DNA of 64,000 bases from the NCBI GenBank assembly GCA_933822405.4, contig CAKOGP040000058.1, forward strand, positions 8,069-72,068, read 5' to 3'. Below the pieces are notes generated by a model. That model was not told the DNA's origin, made no database searches, and saw only the letters and a list, made by a program, of their open reading frames with translations. A program made the position numbers and the translations under genes. Positions 20,080 through 31,798 of the stretch are shown here, piece by piece. Origin of the DNA: Cylindrotheca closterium (taxonomy: Eukaryota; Bacillariophyta; Bacillariophyceae; Bacillariales; Bacillariaceae). Each line of letters opens with the position of its first letter. The first letter of the stretch is position 1.

Positions 20080-20923
20080 TTATGGTGCAACACCTTGCCC
20101 TTCCAATGCCATCGCCGTCAGCTTCTTGACACCTTCTGACATGTCGTCAAAAGCAAAAAGACCAGATCCAGCAATAAAACAGTTGGCTCCAGCTCTTGCA
20201 CATTCTCCAATAGTTTCCTTGGTAGCCTTAATTCCCCCATCCACTTCAATATCAACATCCAAGTTTCGGTCAACAATCCACTTTCGAATCTTTCGGACCT
20301 TGTCAGTCATGGTGGGAATATATTTTTGCCCCCCGAATCCAGGGTTTACAGTCATGACCAAGACATGATCGACCAAATCCAAGACATTCTCAATCATTTC
20401 CGCAGGTGTGTGAGGGTTCAGGGCGACTGATGGGGATCCACCAGCGGCACGAATCTTGGTAAGGTTGCGGTGCAAATGGGTGCATGCTTCCACATGGACG
20501 ATAACAACACCTGGCTCTCCATTTGGACCTTTGGAAACTTCGGTGAAGGTATCCAGCATGGCGTCAGTACAACGTTCACTGACCATGAGTTGTGTTTCAA
20601 AAGGGAGTTTGGTGTATTGACGACACCAGCGAATGGTATCAGGACCGAATCTATAATGGAACAGAGAGATAGATATGTGTAAGTTTTGATCCAGCGAAAG
20701 GATTAAAGGCGATCCTAATGGATCATCCATCAGTCAAGCAGCATTCATCTTACGTCAGATTTGGAACAAAGTTGCCATCCATCACATCAAACTGGATTCT
20801 GTCACAGCCAGCATCTTCCATCTTTTTGCAGTCGGCACCCAATTTCCCAAAGTCAGCTGGAAGGACTGAGGGGATAATTTGAACCTTGCGAGGCTTTCCG
20901 TAGAGAGGAGCACTTTCAGACAT
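20080..20923 (-). CDS. RPE: Ribulose-phosphate 3-epimerase (cytosolic type), two exons
   Basis: I join exon 1 (20923-20754) to exon 2 (20650-20080) across a 103-nt GT-AG intron, giving 246 residues. Exon 1 encodes MSESAPLYGKPRKVQIIPSV... with FDVMDGNFVPN, the metal- and substrate-binding loop. The splice restores NLTFGPDTIRW. Exon 2 continues with VHVEA, MTVNPGFGGQ and IEVDGGI, the classic RPE signatures with a second catalytic Asp. The enzyme interconverts ribulose-5-phosphate and xylulose-5-phosphate in the pentose phosphate pathway. No plastid or mitochondrial presequence is visible, so a cytosolic isoform is likely, and a separate plastid Calvin-cycle copy would be expected elsewhere. It is divergent from the methyltransferase gene, with 375 bp between the start codons. 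Confidence 0.95.
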
Positions 20924-21298
20924 GGTTGTGTGTACGAGTATTGTAAAGAAAGAAACTAATGTTGTGACAACAACGATATGGATGCGTTTCGTATCAAAGA
21001 GATTTTATTCGTGATGAGGGTTTGATGTATTTGAACTGCGCGATATATGCGCGAGTTTGAATAGCACCCATTTTCCTGCATGCCGTATACACGTACTGCA
21101 TGCATACACGTGTAACATGCGTCTCCTGACTGAAATGAGATTTCGAAACCCGGAGCCTAATATAAAATACGAGTAAAGGGCCTAATCGTCAGCTATCAAG
21201 TCCGAAAAATAGGTCTCATAAAATTACCATCACCACGCTTCGCTGTCGCACATCCATTGCAACGAGTCGAGTTCATCGCGTATATTACAATTCATAAA
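20924..21298. promoter_or_regulatory. Divergent promoter region, epimerase / methyltransferase
   Basis: 375 bp between the two divergent start codons. It contains direct and inverted copies of a TGCATGC/TACACGT-like motif around 21075-21120. No gene seen. Confidence 0.45.
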
Positions 21299-22363
21299 AT
21301 GTGGAAGACAGCTTGTTATTCCACTCTCTTGCTTTCGCAAGCGAAAAGTTTGGTCATCAAACAGTCGCCTCGGGTCAGTCATCTTTCTCGTCCGATTGTT
21401 CGATCCGTCCCTGAGTCCAGCAACAACAACAACAATAAGTACACCTACTCTTCAACAAGACTCCTATCATCGTCTTCGTCTTCGTCGTCGTCGTCCACCA
21501 CTGATGATGTCTGGAAAGAAACAGCACAAGTTTATTCGGACCAAGCATCTCGTTTGACACAATTGCATGGTTCGGATCTCATTACGATTCTCCGAAATGA
21601 TATTATGAATGCCAAGACAATCCTGGACGTTGGTGCCGGTGCGGGGGCCTTTGCGCATGCCTACCTGCAACATTTTCCCACTGGTATTCCTGGTCAGACA
21701 TTGATCCTATCTGATCTCTCCGAAGGAATGCTCGAACAAGCCAAGAAAACTCTCAAAATTCCATCCGACTACCAAACCAAAATCATTTTTCAAATTGAAG
21801 ATGGAACCAGATTGGAAGGTATTGAAACGGACTCAATGGACATGGTGGTAAGTACGTTTGGTGTCTTTCTGATTCCCGATCAAGAGGCGACACTTGCTTC
21901 CATTCAGCGTGTTATGAAACCAGAAGCCGTGTTTGGCAATGCCTCCTGGATTTGGGAAGGTTCTTCCAAATTGGCTTCCATGGGATTTGGGGTCACACTC
22001 CAAGAAGCATTTACGAAACCTGTTGATACAATCAATCCAAGCCATAGCGAGGAAGCAATTGGTCCTCTAAAGAAGTGGTCCGATGCGGACGAAGTCGAAC
22101 GAATGCTAACCGCTGACTACAAATTCGATTCAGTCAAGATGTACCGAGCGTTGCACAGCACAGTTTGGGAATATGATAATCTTTGGGGTATGATTGAAAA
22201 CAACCCCATGACTAATATGAAGGATTTGTCACCAGAAGACGAGGAACGTGCCAAATCAGCCTTTCAAAAGTTTGTGACACAGGATGGCGCATACAGTACT
22301 GATGAACCGCTCATGATCTCTTCTGCTTCGAATCTTGCCGTTGCCCGAGGATTGCCAGCTTGA
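21299..22363 (+). CDS. Class I SAM-dependent methyltransferase, probably organellar
   Basis: 354 residues from the first ATG; the frame is open a little further upstream but only from a TTG. The N-terminus is basic, hydroxylated and free of acidic residues (MWKTACYSTLLLSQAKSLV...), which suits a mitochondrial presequence. An Asn run and a Ser run follow, the latter encoded by a TCG/TCT microsatellite near 21466-21498. Motif I of class I methyltransferases is ILDVGAGAGAFA. ILSDLSEGMLEQAKK supplies the acidic residue for the SAM ribose, and a motif IV-like stretch (SMDMVVSTFGVFLIPD) follows. The substrate cannot be told; the layout resembles UbiE/Coq5-like or generic Methyltransf_11 proteins. 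The gene is convergent with its neighbour, 91 bp apart. Confidence 0.8.
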   Translation: MWKTACYSTLLLSQAKSLVIKQSPRVSHLSRPIVRSVPESSNNNNNKYTYSSTRLLSSSSSSSSSSTTDDVWKETAQVYSDQASRLTQLHGSDLITILRNDIMNAKTILDVGAGAGAFAHAYLQHFPTGIPGQTLILSDLSEGMLEQAKKTLKIPSDYQTKIIFQIEDGTRLEGIETDSMDMVVSTFGVFLIPDQEATLASIQRVMKPEAVFGNASWIWEGSSKLASMGFGVTLQEAFTKPVDTINPSHSEEAIGPLKKWSDADEVERMLTADYKFDSVKMYRALHSTVWEYDNLWGMIENNPMTNMKDLSPEDEERAKSAFQKFVTQDGAYSTDEPLMISSASNLAVARGLPA

Positions 22364-22454
22364 TACAGAAATTTGATTTCGCGACATATTTAAAAATTAA
22401 TAAAGAAAAGTCCTACTATGGCAAAATCCAATTGTCTATACTGCCTATATACTG

Positions 22455-23463
22455 TCATTGAGAAGCTTTCTCTTCTTCAAACAGCTCTTCAGGGAGCCAT
22501 CGAGCTTCAAAGTCATCTATTCCCAACGATTCTGATTCTTTTGTCACAATCTCTGAGTAAGGTGTCTTTACTGGTTCTGATATTGACTCGTTCATCCATT
22601 CCTTGGATTTTGACGTTCTATCACTAGGATTCTTGGTTGTGAGAGGGATCCCAGCAGCTTCTCGCAATGCCTTTGTTTTCTCTAAACTCGCCAACCGCAC
22701 ATCTTCTCCAATCTCTTCCATGGACGATACCATTCGCGCAATCAGTCCCGGAGAGCAGCCCTGGAGTGCAAGACCTTCTACCGTCATGATTTTCTCCATG
22801 GAGGTGAGTCGAATGCCCAGATGGCCCAAAAATTCGCCCAGCTGGACAATGATTTGATTCTTGTCGGGTTGTTCTGGAAGATCAATCAAATCAATCACAT
22901 CGTCCGCCACAAAATCTCCAAGTCGTTCTCTTCTCAAGTAACCAAAGACTCGTGCCAAATCAGGAGCATGGCCCTGTTTCATGAAGGTATCCGTTTCAAA
23001 CCTGTCATTATCATTGCTACTGCTGCTGCTGCTGCCATTGGCGGTTGTACCTACTTCCCGCCCTTTTCGCACTATCGAAGATATCGAAGGCCATTTGTGC
23101 TCCTTGAGCAAAAAGTAGGTGGCAAAGCGGGTAATCTCTTGGGGTTCCAAGGTTTTCGCTGGCAGAGCTTCTCGGAAAAACAAGGTAATGAATCGCAAAC
23201 CATCTTGTCCCAAACCGAGCCATTGTGGACTTCGGACATTGGACGGATGATAGGAAATTGTATACTCTTCTTGATTGACTTCACCGAGGTACATTCGAGT
23301 CAGAAATTCGCCAACATCATTCCCTCCCCAATGTTGAATCATGGGCGCCAATTGTTTCCCTGCCTTTTCAGGATCGTCTGAATTCCAAGTCAAGAACTCG
23401 GATGCTTGAGCTGGATTCCATGAAACTTCCGAGGTGTATCCAGCAGAAGAGCTGTATATTTGA

Positions 23464-23499
<36 letters not shown>

Positions 23500-23669
23500 A
23501 GCACAGCTGAAGATGGCACGGAAAGTATCCTGATATGATCATCGCTTTGTTGTATCCTTAGCAAATGCAGTCTGTGACTCTGACAATTATTCTCTCGCAC
23601 TTGAAACGCCAGGCATTGAAGTAGTAAGCCAAGGGAGACAAGGAGAAAGATACAACCAGACTTTGTCAT
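22455..23669 (-). CDS. Plastid-type protein of unknown function
   Basis: 404 residues from the ATG at 23669; the frame extends upstream only through a GTG. The N-terminus is a signal peptide ending in QCLAFQVRE, which resembles the diatom plastid motif with cleavage just before Phe. A poly-Ser run is encoded by a pure GAT/ATC microsatellite around 23464-23500. I do not recognise the rest. It is mostly helical, with stretches such as LAPMIQHWGGNDVGEFLTRMYLG, RFATYFLLKEHKW and IVQLGEFLGHLGIRLTSMEKI, and the C-terminus is acidic. No catalytic motif was seen. It may be a stramenopile-specific plastid protein. Confidence 0.7.
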
Positions 23670-24293
23670 GGCTACTGTTGCTGTTGGATAGAATGTTTCT
23701 ATCTCCTTCAACTTTAGATGATGGAAGTAGGCTTGTATTATTTGCAACGACGTCACAGTTCGCAGAATTGTTGCGTTCCATCAATATTTTGGAGAAAGTG
23801 ATGAACGTTGACTGACTCATCGGATCGAAACTTTCACTTTGCTCATCTGAAGTTCCGAATTCCAATCATTCAGGGGATATATTTTCGAGAGTTTCGAATA
23901 CCGGGTATGGTAGCATGCCACCCCCACTTGGTGCAGAAGTAAAAAAACTGTAAATCCATACAGTACAGTAGAAAAAGATCTTCTTGTTCTTGTGCAAATA
24001 CCAGATTCGCTCACTGCAATTATAGCATACAAGCTGTCCACATAATGGATGGATATCCGAATGGTAAAAAGTAGCAGGCAGAACATAAAACGTCTGGATG
24101 AAATATGCACTTTTTAAAAATCGTTATCGTGATGGCTACTAGCTATCTTCGCCAACAAAGGAATTCAATGATCATGAATCGAATGATCATGAATCATCAT
24201 TCTCAAAATGGCTTCATTGTATTTCATATACAGTAGTATGGCTTGCTTTTAACTTGCTTCGACCTAATCAATTGTTGGTTCCTATGCTTGTCC
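23670..24293. other. Intergenic region
   Basis: No gene supported. Contains short TACAGTA-type palindromic words near 23958-23972 and 24230-24236, and a doubled AATGATCATGAATC near 24166-24195. Confidence 0.5.
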
Positions 24294-24617
24294 TTATTCC
24301 TCGGCAGCAGCAGCAGGAGCTGGGGCTGGTGGCGCGGGAGGAGCAGCCTTGACTCCCTTGACGCTCGCCTTGCGATCTTCATCGAAAAGTTCCCAAATAG
24401 AAACAAATCCAACAAGAGAAAATATGCTGGCAACCGGAGGGACGCTGGCAAGGTCTCCACCAGACCAGTCCACAAACATGTTGGCTTGGGTCTTGCTCGA
24501 AACGGAAGAAGCAATCATCGCACGTGATCGTTGTTGGTGGACAGTGGTGAAGGCACTGGTGGTGGAGGCACAGGAGATCAAGGCCACAAGAGTAACAAGG
24601 AAAGCAAAGGGTTTCAT
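24294..24617 (-). CDS. Small plastid-targeted membrane protein
   Basis: 107 residues, ATG at 24617. The first 23 residues form a signal peptide ending STTSAF, followed by TTVHQQRSRA: a textbook diatom bipartite plastid presequence (SAF, with cleavage before Phe). The mature part is only about 60-80 residues. It has one hydrophobic segment (VPPVASIFSLVGFVSIWELF) and then a basic linker and an Ala/Pro-rich tail. The size, the single TM and the targeting suggest a thylakoid or envelope accessory subunit, but I cannot name it. The divergent neighbour starts 491 bp away. Confidence 0.75.
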   Translation of the reverse strand: MKPFAFLVTLVALISCASTTSAFTTVHQQRSRAMIASSVSSKTQANMFVDWSGGDLASVPPVASIFSLVGFVSIWELFDEDRKASVKGVKAAPPAPPAPAPAAAAEE

Positions 24618-25108
24618 GGTGCTGGTGATATCCCGTATGATAGGTTTTTATGATTGTCTCAGACGAGAAGATCGTTGAGAAAGTTACAGTACTGTAGGGT
24701 GTCAAGATGAGTGTCAATAACTCGGAAAACAGATCTTGAAGGTATCTTTGGTGCATACCGGTATATCTATCTATCGCGCGCAGAGGAATTTGGAATCCTC
24801 CTTGATCTTGCTTGACCTGGCAAAAAAAGAGATTTCGGGATAAAACACGTGCGTGGTCCGGAAGCGCTCGGCAGTTGTGCGGTAGAATTCGAAGGCGGCG
24901 CTAAATCCTTGGCTAAATCTGCTCGAGATGAACCGCGCGACCAAAAAGTCATTTCATCGTGTCAGCTGTACACGTACATTTATCTGTTACATATTTCAGA
25001 GAAGTCAGTCTTGGCCAAAATTATAGTTTTCGCATAGTGAAATAGACCGTAGATGGGAAGGGTACCTAACATATCCTAGTTCCACAACACACCTACAACT
25101 TATAAAGG
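24618..25108. promoter_or_regulatory. Divergent promoter region, small plastid protein / receptor-phosphatase
   Basis: 491 bp between divergent start codons. Holds a palindromic TACCGGTA at 24756-24763 and ACAGTACTGTA near 24687. No gene seen. Confidence 0.45.
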
Positions 25109-28100
25109 ATGGCAATCGCATCAGTGAAGAGAGGATCCTTCCGAATATACCTGCAGTTGTTCGTCTTGTTGACTTCTTTCGCTTCATTTTGTGACGCTGG
25201 TGTCAGTTGCGATTCAGATCAATTTTGCCAAGATTTGTACAACACGGCTGATACAGTTTGCCTGTCTACAACGAAGGAATGCAGTAATCCTTTTCAGAAA
25301 GGATGCCTTCGAGCGAAAGGAATAAAAGGGTATTCTGAGAAAGTCCGAGTATGCACATCTGCGGACGAAAGTGCAACTTCGACTAAAACAAATTCTTCTT
25401 CAGGTGATGATGGCAACGACGAGATTGATTATTGCCAGGCCCCTGACTTTCCTTATCCAGAAATCAGAATCCACAACGCAGATTGGGCATCAAGTCAGAT
25501 TCTTGCATGGATATATCAAATCGTCCTGGTCGAAATACTGGATGTTCCGGCTACAGTTGGACTGACATCCGAAACGGCAAAGTTGAATGGATTTTATTCG
25601 ACCAATAATACCTTAGAATATTCGCAAGAGGCATACCCTTGGGGTGCTCTCCAAAAAGCCAATGAAAAGATGTTTAGTGGAAATAATTGCGAAAATACGA
25701 ATGATCCCTGTGTTCACATATTCCCTGAAGTCTGGAACGGCCAAATCGATCAATGGCAGAATTCCGAAAATACAGGTGTCATTGATCAGACATCCTCGAA
25801 TGGGATTGTATTCAAACCAAGCCTGATGATCCCGAAAAAGACTGCGGGGGAATTTCCTTCTCTTAGTCTATTCTATGGGCTGCAAGGGGATCAAAATCGA
25901 AGAGTCTTGGCGGAAATGTTTAAGAAACCAACCAGTTGGGTGGATTATTGTGAAACTGTTTCTCTCAACAATTGCAGTGCACCGGATAGTACTGCTGCAA
26001 GATACCCAGCGCAAGATGAAAAACTCTTATATTTCTTGGAAGGGTCCTACACCGGATATTTTCTGGCAACCGACAAGAACAATTGTGTAGCCTCGGACAA
26101 TTTGGACGACTGCCATGGATACCTCGTTGGTCCAACTTGTAACTTTTCTGCCTACATTGATTCTCAGATTTATTGGAACGACATTGGTCTTAAACTGGAT
26201 GGTCCGGTAGGAAGCAGGTCTTCGTATTTGTATAAATCCATGCTTGAAATCTGGAAAGCGGCCAACGCGACTGGATCCCATGTTATGATGTGGTGGTGGA
26301 CGACCAGCATTGAAGCTCAGGCCTTTGGCAATTCTAGTTACTCACCTCAGATGATACAATTGCCACAGCCATCACTGCAGTGTCTTGCCAATCGTCCGAC
26401 ACTCGCTGAAAGATGCTCTGACAATCCAGTGGAGAGAAGAGGGAACCCATTGGGGGCATGCGATCAAGAATACACCCCACTGCAACGAGTGATGGCTAGT
26501 TCTGTGAATCAGATGAACGCCTTGGTACCTGAAGTTGATCGGTCTCCGGCAGTCGGAATGCTTACTGCATTGCAGGTGTCAGAGTTTGACATCGTGGATA
26601 TCATTCAGAAAATGTTGGCCGACGGCGAGGATCAAATCGAGAACAATGCCAGAGAAGCTGTTTGTGATTGGGTGGCAGGTCACATTGACGAGTTGGAAGA
26701 GATTATTCCTCCTAATTTTCCCAAGCGTCTCACAAGGGTCTTTGAATTTGGTGACCTACATTACGTAGCCCAGGCCATGGCCGGTTTGGTGGGTCTCAGC
26801 ACTCTGGCGTGCATCTTTCTGACATACAAATACAGGGAAACCAAGACCATGATTTTTGCGCAGCCAACCTTCATACAACTTATTCTGATTGGGTTCTGTT
26901 TAGTCTGCGTGGCTGCGTTCATGTTGGCCGTAGTGCCAAGGGATCAGATCTGTTTGTCAATCAAGTGGTTGGAAGTCTTGGGATTGACGATTCAGCTGGT
27001 CCCCATCATGATCAAGACTGCCGCCTTGAATCAGCTCATTTCGTCGTCAAAGAAACAACAAATGGTCAATATCAACCAACGAAGTCTGTTGAGGAAAGTA
27101 ACCATGTGGATGGCTGTTGTTGTTAGTTGTCTTATCGCCTGGACGGTTACTGATCCACCCAAAGTTGCAGAATATCGATCACCCAGCCGTGACGATCCAA
27201 GTGAAGTGATCATTGACCGTGAATGCAAATCCGAAGAACTGGGCTGGGAAATTGTTCAATCTTCGATGGAACTTGTGCTGCTATTCATTTGTGCCATTCT
27301 TGCCTTTCAGTCAAGAAAATTAGCGTCCGTGGTCAATGAGTCGCGAGTGCTGGCGCAATTGATTTATTCGCACTTTTTGTTCGTGATTCTACGAGTGCTG
27401 GTGACCGCTTTTGATCTTCTGGATCTCTTTAGCGGGGACATCATTCCAATTCTCGCCAGTTTCAACCACAGCTTTGATACATTGTTTGCCATGTGCATTT
27501 ACGTAAGTTTTCCAGAAGAATGAATCGATCGGTGCGCCCTTTGTCTGCTTTTCTCATCGCTCCCTTTCACTTGTGATCCATCCCTCTGCATTTTGGATTC
27601 TAGATTCTTCCAAAAATCATCAAAGCAATGTATGAGCCTGAAAAGTACATACCAAAGGTGACCACAGAATCTCCATCCACTCGAGGACTAAAGAAGGATC
27701 CAAGCCTAAAAGTTCTGATCTGCACTGCAAACATGGGAAATGCGGCACCGACGAAGGAATCTATGGAAAATTGGATTCCAACGGATGGAGCATGTTTTCA
27801 TGTGACTCCGTTGGCTGGAGCAGCAAAAGAACTGAAAAAAGGATATTTCGATATCATTGTCATTGGGATGCAAGAAAGTACTTGGGCTAGAAATAATGCC
27901 AAGGGTTCGGTGCGTAAGGAAGTAAAAAAAGAGGAAAAGCTTTCGGAAGAAGACATCTTGAATGCCTTGGACCAGCACGATTCGGCTGCTCTGCGAATGA
28001 TGGTACACGACATTGTTGGTTCGGAATACACTCAGATTGTTGAGGAACTGCGTGGGCAGATGCGGCTGTCCATATGGGCTTCTGTCAACATTGAGCAGGA

Positions 28101-29493
28101 TATCAACTCGGTCAAGATCAGTGGCGCTAACACTGGTATTGGAAATGTCCTAGCAAACAAAGGCGGAATTGTTGCCACGATTGATTACAAGACAACGAGG
28201 CTCACCTTCATTTCTGCTCACTTGGCAGCCCATGAAGGCGAAAACTATTACAAGAACAGACTGCAGAACATCCGATCCATTTTGAAAGAAGGAAAAACCA
28301 GTGATTTGAGTAGCAAGCTTGATGTGACAATGACGAGCCATCATATGTTTCTGCTTGGCGACTTGAATTTCCGAACCAAATTTGAAGACGAAGACCTTCC
28401 TCACGAGGAATGTGTGAACCGAGCGATGAGCTTGGTAGATTTCAAAGACTACGAGGGTCTATACATGTATGATGAACTTCAGAAAGGGCTTAAGGATGGC
28501 GACTTGCTTCACAACTTTGAAACATTGCCGTGTAATTTTCCTCCCACTTTCAAGTTAGAACGGGAGCCCGGATTTGTTTACAAAAGTCAGCGGACACCCA
28601 GTTACACAGACCGCATTGTTTTCAAATCTGCTGATGGTTTTAGGTCGCACGTGAAACCCCTAGCCTATGAACCATGTGCCGACTTTGTGACCTCGGATCA
28701 CAAACCAATTCGCGGAGCATTTGCATTACTTCCAAGCGGCGAGGCCAGGGCTCGTATCGTTCCCGGAAAGCTGATATTGAAAATGGCCCAGATTGAAGCA
28801 TCAAACTTGCCAGTTGCTGACGCTTCAGGGAAAGCTGATCCGTATCTTATGCTGATGTGGGAAGGGGTCGATCTAATGCCCCACAACATGAGTTTTCGAG
28901 ACAAATTGAGAAGGTATTACAATGGCCAATTCTGGCCACGAACTAGTTACCGATCGCGGACACTGGATCCTGTTTGGGACGAAGATTTGATTCACGTCGA
29001 AGCTGAAACTCCGATGGTGCGAAAGGGCTCCTTTCTTTATGTGGTTGTTGTGGATCATGACCGCGTAGGGAAAGATGATTTTATGTGCGGCACAACGCTG
29101 AGCCTGTGGGATCTATGTCAAGAAGGAACGAAGACTCATGACATGGACATCCCCTTGACAAAGGATGGCACACTTTGTGGACGTGTCAAGTTTAAGCTTT
29201 ACATTGGTTTCCCCCAAGGTAGAAATCCCACTCGGGCATCCGCTCGTCGAGGAAGTGTAAATTTGACCCGAATCAAGAATTTTTTCGATGTGAGCCATCG
29301 GGATGAGGACGACGAAGATTTCTATCCAGTTCCCCACAATCAAGGCCACCTAAGCAGCAGCGATCGGGCCAAGAGCGCACTTATACCCACTGAAAAGTGG
29401 AGAGCAGAGCAAACAGAAAAGCAATCGAGGGAAGTCCTTACAAGTATGTTTGGCAATGGGACAAGGCCTCCCCAAAAAAATATAGTAAAGTAA
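25109..29493 (+). CDS. Class C GPCR fused to inositol polyphosphate 5-phosphatase and C2 domain, two exons
   Basis: Exon 1 (25109-27502, 798 codons) joins in phase 0 to exon 2 (27604-29493) across a 101-nt GTAAGT...TAG intron, giving 1,427 residues. A signal peptide (LQLFVLLTSFASFCDA) and a Cys-rich stretch come first. The large ectodomain starts near NADWASSQILAWIYQIVLVE and resembles a periplasmic substrate-binding fold of the glycine-betaine type. Seven hydrophobic segments span about residues 550-805, class C style; splicing completes the seventh (MCIYILPKII). The phosphatase (about 833-1165) has ICTANMG, IIVIGMQEST, ISAHLAAHEG, LLGDLNFR, PSYTDRI and TSDHKPI, all the expected catalytic motifs. 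A C2 domain follows (about 1185-1333). This suggests an extracellular sensor directly controlling phosphoinositides, which is inference. Confidence 0.85.
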
Positions 29494-29866
29494 ATATGTA
29501 TATCATACTCACGACACTTATTAAAACGTTTTAGCAACGGCGCACTTTTGCTCCGCTGCTCATTCTGATGATAGCGAACGGTTTGTAGTACAGTAGCCGA
29601 CAGAATCAAGCAACTACTGTTTTCATCTCTTCTCTTCTTTCGTATCGTATCGTATCATACAGTATGAACCGGTATACCGGTAGAGCTCTGTGACAAGCCG
29701 ACTGGTAGGACCAAATAACGGACGTTGCGAGGTTATTCCGACGAATCAAAAATATAATATCCATCAGCATCAACAAATTCAAAATAACAGGCGATACGGT
29801 ACTGAAGTCTGTCATTCTTCTTCTAACAAAACAAGAGATTAGCAGTAAGAGACACAGTATAGAGCC
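29494..29866. other. Intergenic region
   Basis: No gene seen. Includes the word TATACCGGTA at 29673-29682 within a run of CGTAT repeats (29640-29656). Probably the 3' UTR of the receptor gene and the promoter of the phosphatase-fold gene. Confidence 0.5.
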
Positions 29867-31056
29867 ATGGCTTTCAGGAGATCCATAATTTCCTTGGTGA
29901 AGAACAATCAGATATCAGCCTTCCGGACGAGTCTCATAGATGAAGCTTCATCATCCACAATAAGACTTATTCACACACACAACTCCAACATTCGAGCAGA
30001 GTTATTTAAATTGCCACGGCGTATTATCTTAATTCGACATGGAGAATCACTTGGAAATGTTGATGATACAAGCTATGCAAGTATTCCAGATTGGAAGATT
30101 CCTCTGACGAGAAGAGGAGAACGCCAGGCAGCCCATGCCGGTGAAGAATTACACAACTTGATCAAGGGAGAAAGATTATTCACATACTGCAGGTATGTAT
30201 TATCGTATACGAGGAAGAAGCCCAGACGTCTCACATCGTCTATTCGCTAAACTTTTGCTTTGCTCCATTGTCTCTTACGTTCTGTTTTCCCCCTCCGCAG
30301 TCCCTATAAGAGAACAATAGAAACATGGGATATTATGAAAGAGTCTCTCAAGGAAAAGGATGATGTGACACTCGTCGGGACTCGAGAAGAACCAAGAATT
30401 GCTGAGCAGCAGTTTGGAAACTTTCAAGTAAGTCTACCTGTACTTCAATTGGACTCTCGCGTCGTGACAATTAATCTCAATTTCTGTATTTTTTGAAAGA
30501 ACCCTAAAAAGGTTAGAACGGCCAAGGTGGAACGACGAACCTTTGGACGGTTCTTCTTCCGATTTCCAAATGGTGAAGCAGGTCTTGATGTATACAACCG
30601 AGCGAGTAGTTTCTTGGCAACTTTATCTAGAGATCTTCAATGGTTGGAAGCGAATTCGGTTCCCATGGAGGATCTGAATATCCTCATCGTCACACATGGA
30701 TTGACATTGCGATTGTTGCTGATGCGATACTTTCAGCTGACGTGAGTGCCCCGCTGCGGCATCGTTACTTGCTGTTGTTGAATTTGGATCATAGGTAGCC
30801 TGACTTTTTGTGTACTTGCTTCTTCGTTCATGATGTGATTAGGGTCGACGAATTCGAGAATTCCTACAACAGTCAGAATGCCAAGCTTGTGATTATGGAC
30901 CGACTTGTCCGAGAGGACAACTCTGAGTTCTTCCGATTGGATGACACTTCCACAGAAGCCTTGAATTTGAAAGGTGAGGTATCCAGCGAAAAACCCGTCT
31001 ATTGGAGAGGGAGCGCGTTGGATGTTGACCCGTACAATGATGCCAGCGATTCCTGA
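29867..31056 (+). CDS. Histidine phosphatase (phosphoglycerate mutase-like), four exons
   Basis: I join 29867-30192, 30301-30427, 30500-30741 and 30843-31056 (introns of 108, 72 and 101 nt, all GT-AG), giving 302 residues. The catalytic RHG motif is in IILIRHGESLGN. LTRRGERQAAHAGEEL follows, then the SPYKRTIETW region created by the first splice, where the Arg contacts phosphate. The second catalytic His is in ILIVTHGLTLRLLLMRYF. The N-terminus (MAFRRSIISLVKNNQ...) is basic and may target mitochondria. The family includes phosphoglycerate mutases and broad phosphatases. The extended form with a TW...PNGE insert resembles fungal and protist phosphatases more than glycolytic mutase, so I leave the substrate open. 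Confidence 0.85.
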
Positions 31057-31798
31057 TGACAGGATGTATTATCCCTATATGATGATTCATTCATTCATTC
31101 TTGAGACAATTTTGTATATTGCATGAGTGGGAAAAGGCTGAAAACTTTATCTTCTGGCAAACCTGACAAGTAGTAAATACTAATTACAATTGGATGATGG
31201 TAACTCACAGAGGTACAGTTGCGAATATGCTGAAAATGCGGTCCATCCTTGGTCCAGCCATACATTATTTTCAGTCATTCGAACGGCCCTTTATCAGTAC
31301 CCTTCATATGTTTCAATAACAAAATTCTATCGCATTATCTTATTTGTAAAACGATCGAGGTTATGATTTCTGCATTGAAACAATAAAAACAAATAATTGA
31401 TGTCCCAATTATATTTTAATATTTTAAAATACATCATGCAAGTAATACAAGACCGTGGCATGGAAAAGGCAGAATCCTCATAACGGAAGAAAAACGAGCG
31501 TGGAAGAAACGCAAGATGATGAAGACGTCCATTTTGGCATTCAACATGACATTATATGCAGTCGACCCGGCTACTGGTACTATATTCAATATACCGGTAC
31601 TATTCTACAATAATAATGCCATCCTCAACACGACCACAAGAACGTGAAAACAAAACACGAAAATGATGAAAGAGCGAAAAAGCCAGCACGTTGATCATCC
31701 CACAGCACACTACACCAACACCAAAACTTCTCACAATATTTCAAAACCGCGGATTGTAATATTGTTATTTCTCACTACAAGTATTTTGAAATTGAACC
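31057..31798. other. Intergenic region upstream of VWD gene 1
   Basis: No gene supported. Very AT-rich around 31320-31440. Bases about 31460-31500 resemble 53530-53575, upstream of VWD gene 2, which points to a duplicated promoter. A TACCGGTA word sits at 31592-31599. Confidence 0.55.
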
